A stretch of DNA of 64,000 nucleotides, taken from contig JAEOAD010000240.1 of NCBI GenBank assembly GCA_036365145.1, forward strand, positions 2,604,001-2,668,000, written 5' to 3'. The position numbers were made by a program, and so were the translations under genes. Each line of letters starts with the position of its first letter. The stretch's first letter is position 1. Shown in pieces: positions 1 to 10,548 of this stretch. Source of the stretch: Orientallactaga sibirica (lineage: Eukaryota > Chordata > Mammalia > Rodentia > Dipodidae). The notes under the pieces are model-generated. The model was given only the letters and a program-made list of their open reading frames with translations, did no database searches and was not told where the DNA came from.

Positions 1-216
1 TCACAGAAGAGGTGGCAGAAAGATTGTTAGAGTCACAAGTTGGGGCATTAAGCACAGAGACTGGGGCCTACCCCCCAGAACTCTTGACGATCCCCACAAT
101 GCACGACCCACATTCCCCATTGATGAGGGTCCCTTTGGAAGAGGGAGGACAGGGAGGAGGATAATGGAACCAATACTATGAATGTAAAATCAGAATAATA
201 TAAATTTAAAAAAAGA
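1..216 (+). mobile_element. L1-type 3' end fragment
   Basis: The G-rich purine tract (GAAGAGGGAGGACAGGGAGG) followed by an AT-rich end and short A run at about 205-216 is typical of L1 3'UTRs. Cut by the window edge. Family not fixed. Confidence 0.4.
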
Positions 217-313
217 CTTCGGTTTTTATTCTGAGGGGAATGATAAATCACCAAAATTTGCATACATATTCAAAAAAGCTAGCTAGTGAGCTGAACAAAG
301 ATAGGAAGGACAG

Positions 314-816
314 TGTGATGGTTAAGTTCTATTGTCAAGTTGGTCTGAGTAGGAATCTATGATATTCTTCTTGGACAGGTCTTTGAGGTTGCTTCCAGGA
401 AGGATTGACTGAAGGAGGAGGTACTTCCTCCAGTGTGGGTGACCCTCCTTGTGGGGGGCTTTATGTAAGAAAGAGCCCCTTCCTCCCATCTGGCTGCTGG
501 TACTGCTTGTTGTTGAGTACCTTCAACTTGTGCATTCATTTATCCTGTTGGGCTATGCTTTCTTGGCATTAGAAACAAATTTCATCGACCTTCTAACATA
601 GACTGAAGACCAGTGGCTCTCCCAAGAAGCCTTCAGGACATCAGCACGGTTGGGACTGCTGAGGCATCCAACCACATGGACTGAGCAGCTACCAGGTTCC
701 TTGACTCTCAAGCCTACAGAATGCTATTGTTGGGCTGCTGTAAGCCAGTCCAATAAATTCCCTTTTTAATACAATTCATTGTATCACTTCTGTTCCTCTA
801 GAGAACCCTGACTAAC
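314..816 (+). repeat. Ancient interspersed repeat, family not assigned
   Basis: Starts TGTGATGGTTAAGTTCTATT and ends GAGAACCCTGACTAACCCA, the two ends of a widespread old mammalian repeat. It contains GCCAGTCCAATAAATTCCC near the 3' end. Similarity is recognisable but the family name is not certain. Confidence 0.5.
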
Positions 817-1649
817 CCAGGCAGTTAGAAAACTGTGACTCCCATCCAGGCAAGCAATGGCAGATTTTGTGGATGTTATGAAGAGGGGAAGATGTAATAA
901 AAATATATGAGGGGAGCATAACCAACAGGACTTAGATAAAACGGCTGAAGAAACCATATAAAGAATAATGCCTTCTACTGGTAGAAGTAAGGAGTGCAAC
1001 AATAGTATGTTCAAGGAGAGGAATTTGTGCATCTTGACTTGTTTGTGGAAACCATAAATGGAGACACTGAGTAGAAAGTTAGATATACAAAATTCAAGTC
1101 AAGGGAAAAGATCTGGCCTATACCTACAGATTGTGCAAGTATCATTGCACAAGTGACCCATGATGTTCCTGAAATGAATGAGTGGAATGAAATGAATGTC
1201 CTAGGAACATCACTGTAACAGGACTGATTATGTGGAAAACTTTCAAGCAAGACTAGAAGGGCATGGGAGCATGTGAAATACCACGAAAGGGAAACACTGT
1301 TAACCAGCAGGAGGAGGCACAACAGTAAGTTAAGATCCACCAATGAAGTCACACACATGGGGCGGGGGGTGCTCTGGTAAACAGATTCTACAGAATGACG
1401 GTGGAGAAACTGGCACCAGGGTTAGGAGTAGAAAGTGAACAAGAAAGTATTCAATATATGTAGTTGCTGAGGGAAGAAGAAAGGATGCCCAACACTCACA
1501 CTTGGTTTTGTGGGAGAACTGGCATTGTGGTTCTGTATGAAAGAATGTGATGAACACAAAGCAGTCCCTGTCCCAGCCATGTGCTACTTGTTTAACCTAT
1601 TCATATATAAATTTTCACAATGTCAAGTTTTTATCTGTTTTACTTTCAT

Positions 1650-2695
1650 TACCTTCCAGTGAGTTGTTGGCCAAGGAGGTCCCGGTAGCCTCCAAAACAT
1701 TAAAGGCTTTTGCCAAAGCCCTTGGTTTCCCTTGAGAAACAGATAGTAAGACCCTATTGCTGAAGACATCTCTAGCCTGAAAGGCAAGGTCACTGAGAAA
1801 AAGCAAGCTGGTGCTGAGCAGAAAACCTTCTCCCTGTAGACCAGCCAACTGAAAGCTGGAAAAAGCTGCACTGCATGTAGCGTATGGGAGACAGAAGTCA
1901 TCAGCAGTGAAAACAGTGGACGCTGAAAATTCAAGCTTGGTCAGACAGGCCCAATGACTGAACGGATGCAATAGTGGCATGTCTACTCTTGGGGTAACCA
2001 ACTGCTCCATAATTGAACTGAAGGCCCTCTCTACGGGAGGGAATACATACCTGGTACTGAAAAACCTAAGTAAAAGTCTATGGTAGGTGAGGTCATGAGC
2101 CTTAGGGGTATAAGCCTGCTCTTGTCTGACTAAATGTATTTATTATTCCCACCAAGCTGCCCTGAAAGCACTACACTTAATGTTCATACTCACATATTAA
2201 CGCTACTCTCACTTCTGGTTAGAAAAGCTTCTCTTTTCAGATGGCAATGACCACTGGGATGATCCAAAAAGCAACATAGTGCTGAGAAGAAGGGATGGAG
2301 GAGTGCCCGGCACTGAAACACCTGTCACACCCTCCAAGGCTCAGGGACCATTGCGGAAGAGGGGGCGGATAGAATGGAAAAGCCAAAGGAAGGGTATGAC
2401 CTCTTACAATGCAACTGCCCAGACAGAAATTGGCCTTGATATCCATGACCTTGCAGTGCCTAGCAATACCTCTGCAAGACCCTCAAAATAGAAGAAAAAG
2501 ATGATGACATCAAATTAAAAGAGAGACTAATGGAGAAAGGGAGGGGATATGATGGAGACTGGAGTTCTAAAGTGGAATGGGGGGAGGGGAGGGAAATATC
2601 AGGTGGGTTTTTTTGTATGTAAGTATAAAAGTTGTCAATAAAAATAATAATTAAATAAATAAATAAATGAAATAAAAAATAAAATTTAAAAAAGG
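1650..2695 (+). mobile_element. L1 3'UTR copy A
   Basis: Matches two copies near the right end of the window (61275-61970 minus; 62684-63950 in two orientations). It holds the polypurine tract GGGGGGAGGGGAGGGAAATA near 2580 and ends in an A-rich tail at about 2640-2695. No ORF2 sequence is present, so it is strongly 5'-truncated. Confidence 0.75.
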
Positions 2696-2952
2696 AGTTT
2701 ATTGATGGGTTTACAAAATCTAGGGAAATAAACAAAGTAGGAAAATATCAAAAGCAAACAGCATTTAAACTCAGAAAGCAAAGTATATTGGATTTAAATA
2801 AGTTTACATTCCCCTACAGATCATGCAGCATTTTTAATTTTATAACTGAGAAGGTTAGACATGTGAGGTGGTCACTGAGTCACAAGGAGTAAGTTGAATT
2901 GGCATGTGTGTGTAATGGGTTTTAGAAAACAATGATCAAAATGTTAAAATAG

Positions 2953-3077
2953 AATCTGAGGGATAACTCAGTGGTTAAAGGCATTTACTTGCCAAGCTTA
3001 CCAGCCTGGGTTCAATTCCCCAGCCATCCACATAAAACCAGGCATACATTCTATTGCAGCGACCAGAGACTCTGGTA

Positions 3078-3114
<37 letters not shown>
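2953..3114 (+). mobile_element. Diverged B2-like SINE ending in (CA)n
   Basis: Head GGGATAACTCAGTGGTTAAA with GGTTCAATTCCCC as B box. The tail is a CA microsatellite at 3081-3114 in place of A. Confidence 0.75.
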
Positions 3115-3117
<3 letters not shown>

Positions 3118-3486
3118 AAAACAGAATATTAAAATATAATTGGAATCACCATGAGAAATATATTTCACCATTTATCTTCTCATGGTTTGCTGAGGAGTAT
3201 TAAATCTCTATTACTTTTGTGGATAGGAAACTATTTTTATATATTGAATATACTATTTAAATTTACTATTGACATATTTCAATTTTTATTTGCATATAAT
3301 TGAAATGTATATGAAAGTAACGAGAAATCACTTAAACACATTGATGAATTATATTGTTATATTGTGTATACTCTATGTATTATGAAGTATTGGTAGGACT
3401 TGCATTAAATGTGTTGGTTTCATGTCTACCAAGCACATGTGGTACATGTCAAATAAATTTTCTTTCTACCCAAAAAAAAAAAAAAA

Positions 3487-3625
3487 AAAATTTCCACTTG
3501 GGAGACAAAGGTAGGAGGATCGCCAAGAGTTCGAGGCTACCCTGAGATTACATAGTGAATTCCAGGTCAGCCTGAGCTAGAGTGAAACCCTACCTCGGAA
3601 AACCAAAAAAAAAAAAAAAAAAAAA
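3487..3625 (+). mobile_element. B1 SINE, 5'-truncated
   Basis: GTAGGAGGATCGCC and GGTCAGCCTGAGCTAGAGTG B1 signatures, followed by an A tail at 3606-3626. Confidence 0.85.
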
Positions 3626-3638
3626 ATTCTAAGACCTT

Positions 3639-3899
3639 GGGCTGGAGATATGGCTTAGTGGTTAAGGTGCTTGCCTGAAAAACCCAAGGACCCAGATTCA
3701 GATCCCCAGTATTCACGTAAGCCAGATGCACAAGGAAGCACATGCGTCTGGAGTTCATTTGCAGTGGCTGGAGGCCCTGGCATGTCGATTCTGTCTCTCT
3801 CTCTCTCTATCTCTCTCTCTTCTTCCCTCCCTCCCTCCTTCCCTCCCTCTCTCTCTCTCCTCTCTCTTTCTCAAAGAAATAAGTAAATTAAAAAAAAAA
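3639..3899 (+). mobile_element. B2-like SINE with expanded CT tract
   Basis: Complete head and body, then a long TC/TCCC tract (about 3790-3870) before the A tail. Flanks AATTCTAAGACCT and AATTTCTGAGACCT form a likely duplication. Confidence 0.9.
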
Positions 3900-3904
3900 A
3901 ATTT

Positions 3905-4160
3905 CTGAGACCTCATGCTGTAGACCCTGATCCCAGCTACGCAGGAGGCTGAAACATGAAGGTCACAAGTTCAAGGGTGCCTGGGCCTCAAAAGAAAAAA
4001 GGGGGGGATGGCCTGAGAATATAGTTCTGTGGTTGAGCATTTTCCTAAAACCTACAAGGTCCTAGGCTCAGTCTCAAACATAAATAAAATAAATAAAATA
4101 AAATAAAATAAAATAAAATAAAATAAAATAAAATAAAATAAAATAAAATAAATAAAATGA
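3905..4160 (+). mobile_element. B4-like (B1 plus ID) dimer with (AAAAT)n tail
   Basis: The left half is B1-like (GATCCCAGCTACGCAGGAGG); the right half is ID-like (AGTTCTGTGGTTGAGCATTT). A tract of about 80 bp of AAAAT repeats follows. Confidence 0.65.
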
Positions 4161-4347
4161 GGGGCTAGAGAGATGGCATAGCACTTAAGGCGCCTGCCTG
4201 CAAAGCTAAGGGATCCCAGTTTGATTCTCCAGGACCTATCTATGTAAGGCACATGCATCTGGAGTTCTTTTACAATGGCTAGAGGCCCTGACATGCCCAT
4301 TCTCTCTCTCTCTCTCTCTGCCTCTTTCTCTCTCTCAAATAAATAAG
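4161..4347 (+). mobile_element. B2-like SINE
   Basis: Starts GGGGCTAGAGAGATGGCATA right after the AAAAT tract and ends in CTCTCAAATAAATAAGG. It lies in intron 4, just past exon 4. Confidence 0.9.
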
Positions 4348-4704
4348 GAAAGAAGGAGAGGAAAATCTATAAATATTTGCAATAAAATATTTAATTAACA
4401 GAATAAAAATATTAATATGATATAATAAAATATAAATCATAGTGAAGTAAGAGCTTGTCTGTGGCTTCAAACAGGATAAAATAGTTAAATATTTATATTA
4501 TGAATTGTTACCTAAAATTTTCAGTGCACATACAACATAGGATAGTATTATGTTTGTACTATTTTTCTCTCAAAATTATAATGAAAAAACAACTACTAGA
4601 TTAGACTAAGGTCTGTATGCTGCTGGAGTCAGCACTCCTCTAATATTTCAGATGTGGAACAGAGGCAAGCTGGACCTGCTCTCTCTCCTAAGGGTGGGGT
4701 TTAC

Positions 4705-4886
4705 CTTTTCCAGTTCCAGAACCTGTTGCCTCTGCTCTTTGTCTAGACTCTGAGTTCTGCTTTGTAAAAAAGCTCTCTCTTCTTCAAGTTGAGATAATCT
4801 CTCTTTGGCTCTTGATTTTTCTGATTCCAAATCTTTAATTGTAACCTCCTGGGTCATTTGAGTTGCTTGAAGCATTCCAATATGAC
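4705..4886 (-). CDS. FAM184A: FAM184A coding exon 4
   Basis: This 182-nt exon begins with the two bases GT that complete the Ser codon split with exon 3, followed by 60 codons from HIGMLQATQMTQE to QQVLELEK. On the minus strand the acceptor is CTACCCCCAAAAA read in reverse (a GTAG end) and the donor is GTAAAC after AAG; the exon ends in phase 0. The peptide is continuous coiled coil with the conserved run EVTIKDLESEKSR. The next exon is not in the window: the minus strand runs into intron sequence and leaves the window at position 1, so the remaining roughly 700 residues of the gene lie to the left. Confidence 0.93.
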
Positions 4887-6452
4887 CTACCCCCAAAAAA
4901 GAGAGAGTCCTTTCAATGTACAAATAGGTATCTGGTGACATTAAAAAAAAGTGTATCTTTGAAAAGAGACAGAAATTGGTTAGGTAGTCAGGGTAACAGG
5001 ATCCCAAAAGTGGATGCTTTTTTATTCCTTCACTAAAAGCAGAAAATGTTAGAAAGCTTACAGAAACCTGGATGTTATACCCCTTCAGGAAAGATTTTTA
5101 AGTTAAGCTTGCATCCTTCCTAGAGGACAGAAACTCTGATCCTTACCTAAGATTACTGGAAAATCTATAAAATCTGGTCTTTGTCCATAGCAACCTGGTC
5201 TTCCTCATGTAGCCACTCCTCACAAAAACCCAGATCTGAATCATGAGGTGGGCTTCTCAAACCCCTTCTTTCCTCCTTGCTTCCTTCTCTTATGTTCTAG
5301 CCTTAAGCCCCCTTGTCTTCCCCTTCCTAAAGTTTTAAGCTATAATGAAATCTTTCTGAACCTTATCCTCTGGTCTTAGAATTCATAGGATAAAGATCTG
5401 GAAATACCCCAAATTATTGGTGCATTGGCATACAAGGAACCCAGAATTCCTATGTCATCTTTAAGGGCACAACTGCACTTCATAGATGAGTAAAGCAAAT
5501 GGTCTACATGGGTACATCTTTCTTTGCTTCCTCACTGTTAAAAGAAGAGTACCTACCATAGGAAGCTTTTTTAACCAATATTAATAATATCAATAATTAA
5601 TATTATTAATATAAGATTAATAATTCTAATTTAAAAGGAGTCCTTTTCATTTCACTGGTTCCTCCCTCAATCTAGAACCATGTCACTTTTTTTTATAAAC
5701 TGAAAGCTATACTAGTTGAACTAAAAACAACTCAGTGAGTGGTTCATGTAAAAATCACCTGGGCCTAATAAGGAACAAGAGGAGATACTGACTGATTAGT
5801 ACTGTGGGACCAAAATGAGTCGTTTACACTTTTCTAATATTTCTCATTAATAGTCTCCCCATACCCAACAGAAAGGAAGAATCTGTATACAAGGAACAAA
5901 GGTAACAGACAGCAGTTTGGTTGAAACTGAAAATGAATTTGTTTTACAGAAGACTAAATAAAGAACAGATAAGGAGAGCTAAGTTGTGAAAGAATTAATT
6001 AAATACCAAAATGCATGAGGGAAAGGTGGAGGTAAAGGGAGAGAGGTGATAAAGTATGAGAACAGAGTACCCATAGAAAGCATGACTTAAGGCAGTGGTT
6101 CTCCAAGAACCCTCAACACACGGCACAGGAGTCATCAGGAAACTCTAGTTAGAAACACAGTCCATCCAGACTCTGTGAATCAGAAGGTTTGAGGGCACAG
6201 TCCAGCTTGCAGGTCATTCTCATGCAAGCTGAATATTATCCTCTAACAGTGTCACTGGATCTACTAAACTCACAGATTACACTCCATTTCAAATCTGACC
6301 TGGGCCAGCCATCTCTTCAAATTATCAAGGGCTGTGAAATAGAGTGCATCAATTTGGGAATGTGAACGGACCTTTAGTTTACTAACATACCTCATAAAAA
6401 GCAACACACAGTTGTACACAAAAAGATCTTAGAGTGCTTCATATTTCTACAA
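4887..6452. other. FAM184A intron 3 unique part
   Basis: No gene or clear repeat seen. It contains an AT-rich inverted repeat (arms 5578-5590 and 5600-5612) and long pyrimidine-biased stretches at 5150-5350. Confidence 0.6.
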
Positions 6453-6466
6453 CTAACTAGTTTCTT

Positions 6467-6513
6467 TTTAAAATATTTTATTTTTATTTATTTATTTGAG
6501 AGAAGAAATAGGC

Positions 6514-6562
<49 letters not shown>

Positions 6563-6713
6563 ATGGGCATGCCAGGGCCTCCAGCCACTGTAAATGAACT
6601 GAAGATGCATGCACCCCCTTTTGTATCTGGCTTATGTGGGTCCTGGGGAATTGAACCTGGGTCCTTTGGCTTTGCAGACAAGCACTTTAACCGTTAAGCC
6701 ATCTCTCCAACTC
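6467..6713 (-). mobile_element. B2-like SINE with (GA)n tract
   Basis: Minus-strand copy, flanked by a perfect 14-bp duplication CTAACTAGTTTCTT (6453-6466 and 6714-6727). The GA run at about 6516-6562 is its CT tract. Confidence 0.95.
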
Positions 6714-6877
6714 CTAACTAGTTTCTTGATGATTTTATCTGCTAAAATAAAAGTACATCATCATCCTGATGCAGTATGGAAACAGAAAATTGCAGGGACA
6801 GGGAAAGGAAAAGGAGCTGGTCACTCCAGCCTGATTGAAGCCTCTCACAAGCTGAGGATCAAGAGTCCCTGCACACT

Positions 6878-7091
6878 GGGCTGCAGAGATGGATTAGTGG
6901 TTAAGGCGCATGCCTGCGAAGCCTAAGGACCCCAGTTCAATTCTCCACATGGTAGCACATGCATCTGGAGATCGTTTGCAGTGGCTAGAGGCCCTGGTGT
7001 GCCCATTCTCACGCTCTCACTCTCTCTCTCCGTATCTAATAAATAAATAAATAAAAATGAAATCTATAAAAAAAAGAAAACCACCCAAAAA
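6878..7091 (+). mobile_element. B2-like SINE
   Basis: Flanked by a 14-bp duplication AGTCCCTGCACACT (6864-6877 and 7092-7105). Confidence 0.95.
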
Positions 7092-7105
7092 AGTCCCTGC
7101 ACACT

Positions 7106-7899
7106 TAACATGTGTTGAAAAGATTGCCTGCATAGAAATAACATTCCTTTTGTATAAAGATATTTTCAAATAAGAATGTCAAATAGCATGGAACCATGCG
7201 TAAGGTCTCAGTATACATAACCTTGCATACAGCCTTACTCTTTTTCTGAATATTTTCGGGAAATCTCATAAACAAGACTTCCAACTTTATTTTATTTTTT
7301 ACAGAAAAAGCATTTTAATTTACCATGCAACTCTCGTGATCTAGGATGTGACCTTATCAGCTGGAATTCTGTCTGACATACCTCAGGAACCCCTCTGTGA
7401 TCTAATTTAAATTCCTAGCAACTCTTTAAAGATAGTAGTTCAAAAATCCAAAGTCCTACAAATGCCTATTATAATACAGTAAAGTATGACTCCCCATTGA
7501 CAAATCCATGGCCACATTTGGGTATGTATGTCTTAGTCTTTGGATTAGCCTCCCACCCCCATACATATGTTAAAAAATCCCTTCTAATAAATTCTAACTA
7601 GGCTTCTTGGCTTGTTCTGAGAGTCCTTTCTGCAGCAAAGTCAAAAATCCAGCTTCACCTGAGGGAAGTCTGGGAAAAGAGGCTGCTGAGAGGGGCAATG
7701 TCTCTGGCCCATGCCTCACCACCCCTAACAATCTTATTTGCTTGTAGGATGCTGGAGTTTTTTTTTTTTTAAATCAGAATTATAGTAATAATTTCAAAAT
7801 ATTAAAGAAAATTTACACCTTAGAAGACTTTCTAAAATATTCAAATATTGTAAAGCTGGTTTTAGCTGAGCATTACACTGAGGTATGTGTTAGACATAC
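7106..7899. other. Intron 3 stretch with no recognised element
   Basis: AT-rich unique-looking sequence between a SINE and exon 3; nothing else supported. Confidence 0.55.
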
Positions 7900-8035
7900 T
7901 GGCTTTGAGGACAAGATCCGAAGCTTGCTGCTGTAAACGTTCACGGGCAGCAGCTAGTTCACTTTCCACTTCTTTGTGCTTGCTTAATAAGGCCATTTCT
8001 CCCTCCTTGGCAACATCAAGCTGCTTTTGAAGAAC
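7900..8035 (-). CDS. FAM184A: FAM184A coding exon 3
   Basis: This 136-nt exon encodes 45 codons plus one base. It starts VLQKQLDVAKEGEMALL directly after the exon 2 residues NVQ and ends LVLKA plus A. On the minus strand the acceptor is TTCTTAG before GTTCTTC, and the donor is GTATGT after GCCA. The split Ser codon (A from here, GT from exon 4) is restored across the next intron, which confirms the junction. The peptide continues the coiled coil and keeps the family run KHKEVESELAAARERLQQQA. It is too short to stand out as a long open frame and was found by reading the expected continuation of FAM184A. Confidence 0.93.
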
Positions 8036-8352
8036 CTAAGAAAGATTAAATAGCCATATCAAAATGCAAGAATGATACTAAGCTAAATAATTCATTTAAA
8101 TTCTAAGCATCAGCTTTCTCTTATTAGAAAGTCCTATGTAACTAGGACTACCTACGTGTGAATCTGTAAACTGAGATGACATAGCCTGGTATTATCACAA
8201 GTCATCTGACCCAATTAGAGAAACTATTCTACCCTTCTAATGGTGCACAGACATTAAAAGCAGCCAAGCAGGTTTCTGTGCCAATAAAACAAAACTTGCA
8301 GAGGTTTTAGCATTTTTATATATTTGTGCCAGTTTTTTTTAAAAGCAATCAA

Positions 8353-8548
8353 GGGGCTGGAGAGATTGCCCAGTGGTTGGGGGAGCTTGCTTGCAAGGTC
8401 TGACGGCCCAGGTTTAGTTCCCTAGTGCCCAGTGAAACCAGATGCACAAAGTAACACATGCTTCTGGAGTTCATTTGCAGTAGCAGGAAGCCCTGGCACA
8501 CCCATTCTCTCTCTTCTCTCCGTTCTCTCAAATGAATAAATATTAAAA
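8353..8548 (+). mobile_element. B2-like SINE, first of three in a row
   Basis: Preceded by AAAAGCAATCAAGG and followed by AAAAGGCAATCAAAGG. The sequence differs well beyond a simple duplication from the next copy. Confidence 0.9.
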
Positions 8549-8560
8549 GGCAATCAAAGG

Positions 8561-8790
8561 GAGTGCTGAAGAGATGGCTTAGTGGTTAAACACTTGCCTG
8601 TGAAGCCTAAGGACCCCAGTTCGCAGTTCGATTCTCCAGGACCCACGTAAGCCAGATGTATAAGGGGGTGCATGAATCTGGAGTTCATTTGCAGTGGCTG
8701 GAGGTCCTGGCACACCCATTCTCTCTCTCTCTACCTGCCTATTTCTGTATCTCTCAAAGAAATAAATAAAAAATAAAATATTTTTTAAAA
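8561..8790 (+). mobile_element. B2-like SINE, second of three in a row
   Basis: Shares the AAAGGCAATCAAAGG flank on both sides. It has a short tandem CCCAGTTCGCAGTTCGATTC in the B-box region. Confidence 0.9.
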
Positions 8791-8801
8791 AGGCAATCAA
8801 A

Positions 8802-8850
8802 GGGCTGGATAGATGGCTTAGCAGTTAAGGCACTTGCCTACAAAAACACA
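8802..8850 (+). mobile_element. B2-like SINE head only, third of three
   Basis: GGGCTGGATAGATGGCTTAG head follows the same GGCAATCAAAG flank; it breaks off after the first 45 bp. Confidence 0.8.
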
Positions 8851-9154
8851 GAAAAAAACTAATGAATTATTTAAATTAAAACCTTTCTTAAGTAACCAGC
8901 AAGTTTTTGTGCTTTTTATTTTAGGGCCCTTCACATCTGAAATTGTGACAGAATAGAATCTTGGTTATAACAACTATGCTACCCATTGATTTTTCTCACA
9001 TAGGAAGAGACAAAATGGGTAGTAGCTAAGTGGTATAAATAAAAATAAACTGATCTAAGCCAGTCAGCTTCTCTCCAAACTACAAAATAAGCAAACTAAT
9101 AAGAACTGAAACTGGATGCAAAGCCCATGTGGTGTATGACCGCCTTTCACTCAC

Positions 9155-10006
9155 CTGCACATTGCTCTCAGCAGTGGCAAGTGCCACCTGCAGCTTTTGG
9201 CATTTGTCAAGAAGACTGCTGCCTTCATCCTGCACCATCTGTAACTCCGTCTTTAATTTTCCTATGGTTTTTCGTAAAATTGCTTCTTGTCCCTGAAATT
9301 CTTTGCGGAGATCAGCTTCCTTCTCTCTGCTGGCCTGCAGGCTTTCAGCTGTAAAAAGCTGTGACCTCTTCAAAGTGTCCAGCTCCCGCTCATAGAAGGA
9401 CTGAGCTTTACCCAACTTGCCCTCATACTCGTCAATTAGCTTTTGCTTTTCCAGCTGTAGTTCTTCCAGTGTCTTGTTCAAGGCCTCCACCTCCAGCCTG
9501 TGCTGCTCCTGGGCTTGCTCCTGGCTCTGGCTCACTTCACTGTGGTCCTGCTGTGCCTCCAACAGCTCCTGCATTTCCCGCCTGTGAGCAATCTGCAATG
9601 CTTCTAGCGCTGACTGCTTGTCTTCTTCAAACTGGACTTGCAGCTGTCCAAAGCTCCGTAATCTCTCTTCAAATTTCCTTCTAATCTCTTCTACCTCTCT
9701 GGACATGGTTACTATGCGCTGGACGTGCTGGGCTTCTGCACACAGCTGCATGTCCTCAACTCTGTGTTTATAGGCTTCGAATTCTGTCAAAGCCTGCTGC
9801 TTCATTTTTATGTGGTCTTCTAATGATGCTTCCAAAATCTGAATCCTTCTCTTAAGGTCTGACTCCTCTGTAACTTTGCTCTTATACTGCAGTATTTTTT
9901 CTCTAGTCTCTGCAAGAATCTGTTGGATTTCTTCTTCATGTGCATCCTTAAGGGCCTGAACAGCAGATTCATGTTCATCATTTTTAGTGTTCAAAGCATA
10001 TATGAC
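9155..10006 (-). CDS. FAM184A: FAM184A coding exon 2 (main coiled coil)
   Basis: This 852-nt exon gives 284 residues, from VIYALNTKNDEHES to AESNVQ. The minus strand shows an acceptor (ATGCAG) before GTCATATATG and a donor GTGAGTG after CAG; both ends are phase 0. The frame is open throughout. The protein is almost wholly heptad-rich coiled coil, dense in E, K, Q and L, with few prolines and no membrane segment or signal peptide. Stretches such as EEIQQILAETREKILQYKSK and QLFTAESLQASREKEADLRK match what I know of mammalian FAM184A, which carries a FAM184-family domain near the N-terminus. The family is thought to act as an elongated structural protein, but no reaction or firm partner is established. 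Purifying constraint is plain: the reading frame is intact while the flanking intron sequence is full of decayed repeats. Confidence 0.95.
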
Positions 10007-10179
10007 CTGCATGGTTTTGAAGAAGGGAGCAGAACTGAACAAACAGTATTCTTTTACATGCTGAAGAGAATTCTTTCATTAGGCTTGACATTATTCTATG
10101 CACATAATATTGTTTATGATAACTATTAAATACTGAAGCCACATATAATTGTGTTTGTACCACAGATCTTAGTACAAAC

Positions 10180-10517
10180 TGTGGTAGTTTGAATAGATGG
10201 CCCCAAATATATTCAGTATTTTATTAGTTTGTAGTTTCCATCTGCAGCCACCTGGCTGAAGGCAGTGTCACTGGGCAGATCTTAAGGTGTGGTAGTAGGT
10301 TTGAGATTTCAATCTAAAGATATGCAAAGTGTGTTTTCCCTGGATCTTTAAGCTTCCATAAATATCCTTTCCTCAGCCAGGTGTGGTGGCACATGCCTTT
10401 AATTCCAGCACTCAGAAGGCAGAGGTAGAAGGATCACCATGAGTTAAGGGTACCTTGAGACTTCATAGTAAATTCCAGGTCAGCTTGGGCTAGAGCAAAA
10501 CCCTACCGTGAAAAACC

Positions 10518-10548
<31 letters not shown>

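Noticed and set aside
2237..2446. Open frame seen also at 61494-61724
   Set aside because: It is part of the L1 3'UTR, which does not code for protein.
3639..3740. tRNA-like heads of the SINEs
   Set aside because: They keep pol III box-like sequences but lie inside SINE bodies with tails and duplications, so they are not tRNA genes.
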